Shown piece after piece: positions 61,401-64,000 of a stretch of 64,000 nucleotides of DNA. Source of the DNA: Epithemia pelagica (Eukaryota; Bacillariophyta; Bacillariophyceae; Surirellales; Surirellaceae); assembly GCA_946965045.2 (NCBI GenBank), contig OX337234.1, positions 2,418,001-2,482,000 on the forward strand, read 5' to 3'. The translations under genes were made by a program, and so were the position numbers. The notes beneath the pieces were generated by a model. It was given only the letters and a program-made list of their open reading frames with translations. It had not been told where the DNA came from and made no database searches. How positions within the stretch are numbered: position 1 is the stretch's first letter; each line of letters opens with the position of its first letter.

Positions 61401-63277
61401 GCCAAGTCTGGATCCTCTTCTTCGTCGTCTTGAAAGTGTGGAATCAGTGGAGGCGGTTCTGTGGTTGCGGAGCTTTCATCGCTTGCATCGTTGGATTTGG
61501 CGTCGTCGCAACAATCAACCGGTCTCGTATCCAACAACATGTCGGTGGGTTCAACGGTGTTGTTGAGGAGAGACTCGTTTTGTGTGGTGTCTCGACGTTC
61601 TTCTCCCTCTGAAACAACAATCGACACATTATCATCATCATCTTCGGGGCCCGATGCGGAGAACGTGTCCCAGAACGAGTCAGAGATGGATGGCATGCTG
61701 TCGATGTCGTCTTGGGTTTGATCAGGAGCGACAGAGTCGAAATCTTCGACTGAGAGGAGGTTTCGGACGGGAAATCGTGCTGCCCAGGCGCCAGCATCAA
61801 GATCTAGGGAGATCATGTTTGCCTGAGGGGCTGCGATTCCGCCAGGGTTGGATGTTTTCTTGTTGGACTTGGAGTGTCCCTTGTAGTCATCCGAGTGCTG
61901 TGCCGTGGAGTGGGTGCCGGTCCATCGGCCGCAGTGGGCGCACCAGTACCAAGTTTTCCCTTCGACTGTCTTCGTTTCGGACTGTCCTTGGGAGGGTGCT
62001 TGGTACTTCCAGTTGACGGAGGATCCCGAGTGTGATTTGGTGGTTGTCTTGTTGTTGCTTCTGGAGGTGCGATTGGAGTTTCCCTTGGGTTTCTGGTTGA
62101 GAGATCCGCGACTGCCACCGCGCGAGTGTGCGCGTGGTCCGGAAGCTTGCTTGGAACTTTTGTGGGGACAATCTTTTGCCCAGTGGTCGAAACTGCCACA
62201 AATTAGACATGCTCCTTTCGACAAGGGGGTGTCGCCCATGTGTTGACGAAGGGCCATGGCTTGTACTTCCGAGAGGTTGGCAAAGGCTGCAGGAGGTGTC
62301 TTGGAGTCTTTGTTGTGGGTAGAAGCTGGCCATTTCTTGAGGTTCATGGCATCCATGTACAGAGCTTCGGCTTTGTCACAGATGTGGGCAAAGGAGAGTC
62401 CTTCTTTATCAAGAGTATCTTGTTGGTCTTGTTCCGTCATGTATCGAATCTCGAGAATTCGTTGTTGAACTTGTGGGTACAGATTCAACAATCCAAGGTT
62501 GTACAAGGGATCACCATTTGCGAGTGCAAAGGCTTGGAGAACGGACAAGGTAAGTGTTTGTTTGTAAAATCCTGATGCAAACAGATCCTCACAATCTGCC
62601 TTCATGTGTGCAGCCATTTCAGAGATGTCCTGCCCTGGATACATGAATGGGGTTCGGCTTGCGATCTTGGCGGATAAAGCATCGTATTTCTGAACCGAGT
62701 CGGATTGGAGAAGGTTAATAAAAGTCATCCAGGTAACGAGAAAGGAGTCCGTTGTGTTCGTCTTTGTTTCTAACATCTTGCGAATCTTCAGTTCGACAGA
62801 GTCGAGGAGACACATGCGTGCAGCGGTGTCGTTCTCTGAATCATATGGGTCGAAGTTGGCGCAGTGCACGGGGGCTGCCTTCTGCACAAGCTTGAGGTTA
62901 AAGCGGGTGTGCTCATTTACAATGTGTCGCATCTCGTTTGGGTTGGCTGGATCGGCGAGGTAGCAGATGGTGTCGAGACCTCGGAGTACGAAGATGTCGT
63001 TGAGACGCTTCATAAATTCGTGGAGGTTGTCTCCCTTTTTGTAACGAATTGACAATCCACTGCAGCGAGTCTCGAATCCGGTGATGTCTTTGCCGAATCG
63101 TCGTTGGTGAGGAGTTGCAGGGTAGGTTTTGGCGGTTGGGTCGAGTCCTTTCCAGGTGGGGAGAGGCTTTCCGCCGGTCCAAGCCGCCCACTTGTACTCG
63201 TCGAGTTGAACAAGATCGCCCATTGTGGGCTTGGGTGGCTTGAAAGTGGGCTTGGGTGTAGTTTCAGAACTTGCCAT
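55406..63277 (-). CDS. Copia Gag-Pol polyprotein, 2623 residues, intact
   Basis: The ATG at 63277 starts a single frame. Gag lies at the N-terminus and has a CCHC zinc knuckle (CLICGSFDHWAKDC) plus a second Cys/His finger (WCAHCGRWTGTHSTAQH). A very acidic linker (residues ~600-1000) and a hydrophobic patch (GALTGLLGTGLLCIGPHLAP) follow; these make it far longer than the ~1300-1500 residues usual for Copia. The protease has WDSGASVSIT near residue 1365. The integrase has the HHCC finger (WHIRFGHAPF to CAACLYGKQKTRH) near 1525 and the DDE core from SADHFICS near 1608 to HHHNGVAERS. The reverse transcriptase has DFSNAFVQAKLKEPIWIHIP and FIWVDDCG near 2278. RNase H follows (SRTGYIIFFGGSPLVWKSQL to EDNNSAYLVATN). 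All motifs look functional. Confidence 0.93.
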   Translation of the reverse strand: MASSETTPKPTFKPPKPTMGDLVQLDEYKWAAWTGGKPLPTWKGLDPTAKTYPATPHQRRFGKDITGFETRCSGLSIRYKKGDNLHEFMKRLNDIFVLRGLDTICYLADPANPNEMRHIVNEHTRFNLKLVQKAAPVHCANFDPYDSENDTAARMCLLDSVELKIRKMLETKTNTTDSFLVTWMTFINLLQSDSVQKYDALSAKIASRTPFMYPGQDISEMAAHMKADCEDLFASGFYKQTLTLSVLQAFALANGDPLYNLGLLNLYPQVQQRILEIRYMTEQDQQDTLDKEGLSFAHICDKAEALYMDAMNLKKWPASTHNKDSKTPPAAFANLSEVQAMALRQHMGDTPLSKGACLICGSFDHWAKDCPHKSSKQASGPRAHSRGGSRGSLNQKPKGNSNRTSRSNNKTTTKSHSGSSVNWKYQAPSQGQSETKTVEGKTWYWCAHCGRWTGTHSTAQHSDDYKGHSKSNKKTSNPGGIAAPQANMISLDLDAGAWAARFPVRNLLSVEDFDSVAPDQTQDDIDSMPSISDSFWDTFSASGPEDDDDNVSIVVSEGEERRDTTQNESLLNNTVEPTDMLLDTRPVDCCDDAKSNDASDESSATTEPPPLIPHFQDDEEEDPDLASLFRNVDSDQTDESVELPPLVPRPITPYGLHQAPATFRPLTFIDPDDLSIAESSDEEEDNDRNAPNRDLMALPPNIRQAFIQAATDELRRVMNLHRIVHPPEDSDDEATETGDTASTTDNDAADGENDQDDEEDDEEEEDEDTDDDDPNGDADDEADDNDHDDDNNDGACPPTMANETNNESETDEEQDPAPEPPDIDFTVDLNKLNLNAKVATINSPWKEYNNSNVGETERTDDTWYDFYEATFTFDKNEDPPNTDIHTKIPSDCPVNQEQDQKEPPNFHEQDQPTPDRKMPAIQDDEVSPIERETPPSTYSALSPNSLDLSFITPTRLFHAPGEPSAPKKRPSSPIIPFATRQRQMMGDDDPAIRQDHIESLVEHFIHTHTAYHKEENPRLKKTLEQQLPSLQQKLKEALTALQLDEQVHHSRLSMETPSLSSTLHTAWELATISDYGAIIIKQNKQGLPGHAMDITINPNDITPDSHDEHLTNLPSKPAAHVATTKFMTKPKRKKKKPLRLNLPSNPNRHQFFPPLPSTRTLMITVKQGALTGLLGTGLLCIGPHLAPRKALPYLLSCFGGATAALQIVHSLSRPLHSPVDCLTHRLIVTCLSPNSGMSLVRSVGRWLRSALGLCTTSEGEYQPTHAIAVAPKPRSHHDRHRSHPKSKPRKPTHRRNRKKHKRDRTNNTTIRPLQGPQPLPSLMSTTTIQAHAYTMSQNLALQAAINHPRKFQSEMEDKQAFLLIWDSGASVSITNDKTDFIPNKVRDVPPDYQVQGLAEGAQVESQGVVEWYIKDVHGRLRCIELLALYIPAAGCRLLSTSSLLQRYQGETIKIEPQGLKLSGVRNDPARGPIKVEIEAESNLPKSICYHRLGVNRSVSAFVATVTTVDERNINLSAPQKVWSQWHIRFGHAPFRVVQFVLRSGVLSNDESSRRLHTAVCKLTTPPLCAACLYGKQKTRHSPGQKTVKIQDKEGALKKNHLFPGQQVSADHFICSTKGRLYTSKGKTKEEAMLSGGCIFVDHASGYIDVSMQTHLNTHQTLKAKTEYEQRCQNQGVIIQQYHTDNGTAFTSKKYTEHLQTFQQVTSFAGVGAHHHNGVAERSIQTIMSMARTMMLHAATHWPEVADPTLWPMAVDHAVFIYNRLPKIETGISPIDLFTKTRWEQRRFHDLHVWGAPAYVLNKTIQDGKKLPRWKPRSQRCMFVGFSQQHALTAPLVLNLDTGTISPQYHVVFDDWFATVAATNENSHSPHATVDQIFANMDNILHSPGYDDPSADDDSPNDAPEATASELTKNKIFEAMENATPPVPLEYDTPAVPPTSTTAAPPLPHPVSTPRPVSAPPSVPSSPADAPSRMSTNPPPTTLAAPHKIPPLSLADAWTMPTEQRESTPTQAPPASKSQPPEHKQQREPSNQREHASPAPRRSGRNRRSPNRLVESMDPTHKSYLAHVDTLDNLPFQATIGLFKATIVDPDTLSYDQALKDADLLHWRKAAKQEIDELTAKGTWIEEPQSAAKTKILPGTWVFKRKRHADGTIKKHKGRYCVRGDLQEQAPDAYSPVVNWAIIRICMIYALSQQWVMVCIDFSNAFVQAKLKEPIWIHIPPGFKSTSSEPTCLRLLKSLYGLTIAPRLWYEKLIEALLEDGFKKSDHDECFFMKPDMLLFIWVDDCGIVAPTMTLVDAFIERLKTKGFELSKDSDFAEYLGIDFKRNKDEIVMTQPGLIKRILQTTKMEDCNGNWTPAAQIGLGSDPNGPPMKDNWNYRSVVGMLLYLSTNTRPDITFAVSQVARFSNDPKQSHAQAVKAIIRYLSRTIDNGTIFRPSKDYRLDCYVDADFMGLHGREPEDDPTSAKSRTGYIIFFGGSPLVWKSQLQSEIATSTFHSEYVALSQAMRVVVWLQEVLNELNSCVRINPSVPRITAEVHEDNNSAYLVATNQRLTSRSRSLNNKWHWFWSQVKATNATIVSSKSNMEDRTVTISKIDTKLQRADILTKGLAREIFETIRKLNQGW

Positions 63278-63512
63278 GCTGGAGGTGTCCGAGGCGTTTC
63301 CGTGAGAACTGGAACTGTTGAAGACGATTTCTTCTTCAATTGGCTCAAAGGAGAAGTGGCTCCCTAGAGTCGATGGCGAAGCGTCGCTTGGGGTAGACAG
63401 CTTGTTGGCCTGTCAAAAATCTCGAGAAGGGGTACTAGTCCGACGATGATGGTCGTTGGGCTAGAACAGAGGAAACGATAGCGGGTTAGGCTGTAATTTG
63501 GGCGTAATAACC

Positions 63513-64000
63513 TGTCAGAGTCACTAGCATACACTGGGTATACTAATAGCTAAGGGAATACCGCGTAGTCGGGGTGGAGATTGATCAAGTCTCCACACCA
63601 ACCTAGAAGTCTTTTGCGTTGCAAAAACTCCTGTATCGATATTATGATTAAAGCTATAGAGTAAACAAAGTGATCTTGAGTTCCTCATTTTGATTCCTCG
63701 CTTTGGTTTCCAGGAATTGATCTGCTATCTTGCAACGCACAGCTTGATTCAAATGGACGATAGTTATCTCATTTGTTGTTTGTTGTGTCATAGGTTAGTT
63801 AGCAAAACATGAGTGTCGTAGACACAAACAACGAGTGGCCCGGCGTTCTGTGGCGCCAAAAGCCCATCCTGCGCGTTATGCATGCGCGGATTCCGACATG
63901 TAGGCTTATATCATTGGGTCATGCAACACAAACTGCCAGTCGTGCAAATTCAATATTTCAAAACACAAATACAAATTTGGAAACGCGACTGGTGCTAAAA
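63513..64000 (-). repeat. 5' LTR of the Copia element (partial)
   Basis: It matches 54877-55364 without visible difference and is cut by the window end. The ~235 bp between it and the polyprotein start (63278-63512) form the untranslated leader; next to the LTR the coding strand reads ggttattacgccc, the probable primer-binding site, which I could not match to a tRNA. Confidence 0.9.

Larger units (their letters stand above)
54877..64000 (-). mobile_element. intact Copia LTR retrotransposon (minus strand), right LTR cut by window end
   Basis: Direct repeats starting TGTCAGAGTCACTAGC occur at 54877 and 63513 (offset 8636). They look identical over all 488 bp that can be compared, so the insertion is very recent. 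The internal polyprotein is one unbroken frame. The base run left of the insertion is gttgc (54872-54876), the expected target duplication; its partner lies past 64000. The element sits in the MULE transposase gene. Confidence 0.92.

Overview
The window looks like nuclear DNA of a photosynthetic stramenopile, most probably a pennate diatom. Genes are dense on both strands with short or no introns. One protein has a secretory presequence followed by a twin-arginine thylakoid signal, and an arginyl-tRNA synthetase has a diatom-like plastid presequence. Diatom-style Copia retrotransposons, a Crinkler-like NTPase relic and ankyrin debris are also present. The species assignment is inference.

Layout. 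1-13.4 kb is host DNA: a coiled-coil/low-complexity protein with FxFL motifs, an NTAN1-type N-terminal asparagine amidohydrolase, a lumenal cyclophilin-like protein, the ribosome-assembly WD40 protein Notchless, a DHHC-family S-acyltransferase with an unusual DHFC core, and one unrecognised gene. 13.5-26.3 kb is a single large TIR DNA transposon. It carries a zinc-motif ORF, a transposase-like ORF, a minus-strand accessory ORF that needs a -1 frameshift, and minisatellites. Its transposase is split near the C-terminus by a young LTR retrotransposon (17321-22722, 5-bp target duplication GTTTG). 26.5-39.5 kb is host DNA again: a RING-CH/FHA protein, ArgRS, an RlmJ-like methyltransferase, a Yop1/REEP/HVA22 protein, a DNAJC21/Jjj1 co-chaperone and a fused TrhO-RPUSD2 tRNA-modification protein.

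39.6-49.2 kb is a decaying segment. A large gene is cut by one in-frame TAG, a Crinkler-like NTPase is cut by TAG and TGA, a plant-type mariner has perfect Stowaway-like TIRs, and an ankyrin fragment is frameshifted. A mitochondrial PDK/BCKDK-like kinase closes the segment. 49.6-64 kb is accessory DNA: a MITE, then a MULE-type transposase (one in-frame TGA, 5' end cut off) tail-to-tail with a gene resembling a 2OG-Fe(II) (TET/JBP-like) dioxygenase, then an intact 2623-residue Copia element whose two LTRs look identical over the 488 bp visible. This Copia inserted into the 5' end of the MULE transposase.

Most notable: loss of the whole second zinc site in the DHFC acyltransferase; fusion of two anticodon-loop modification enzymes; a MULE with a probable DNA-modifying oxygenase as cargo; two possible recoding sites in one transposon; and a young LTR element with a long ORF but no complete catalytic domain.
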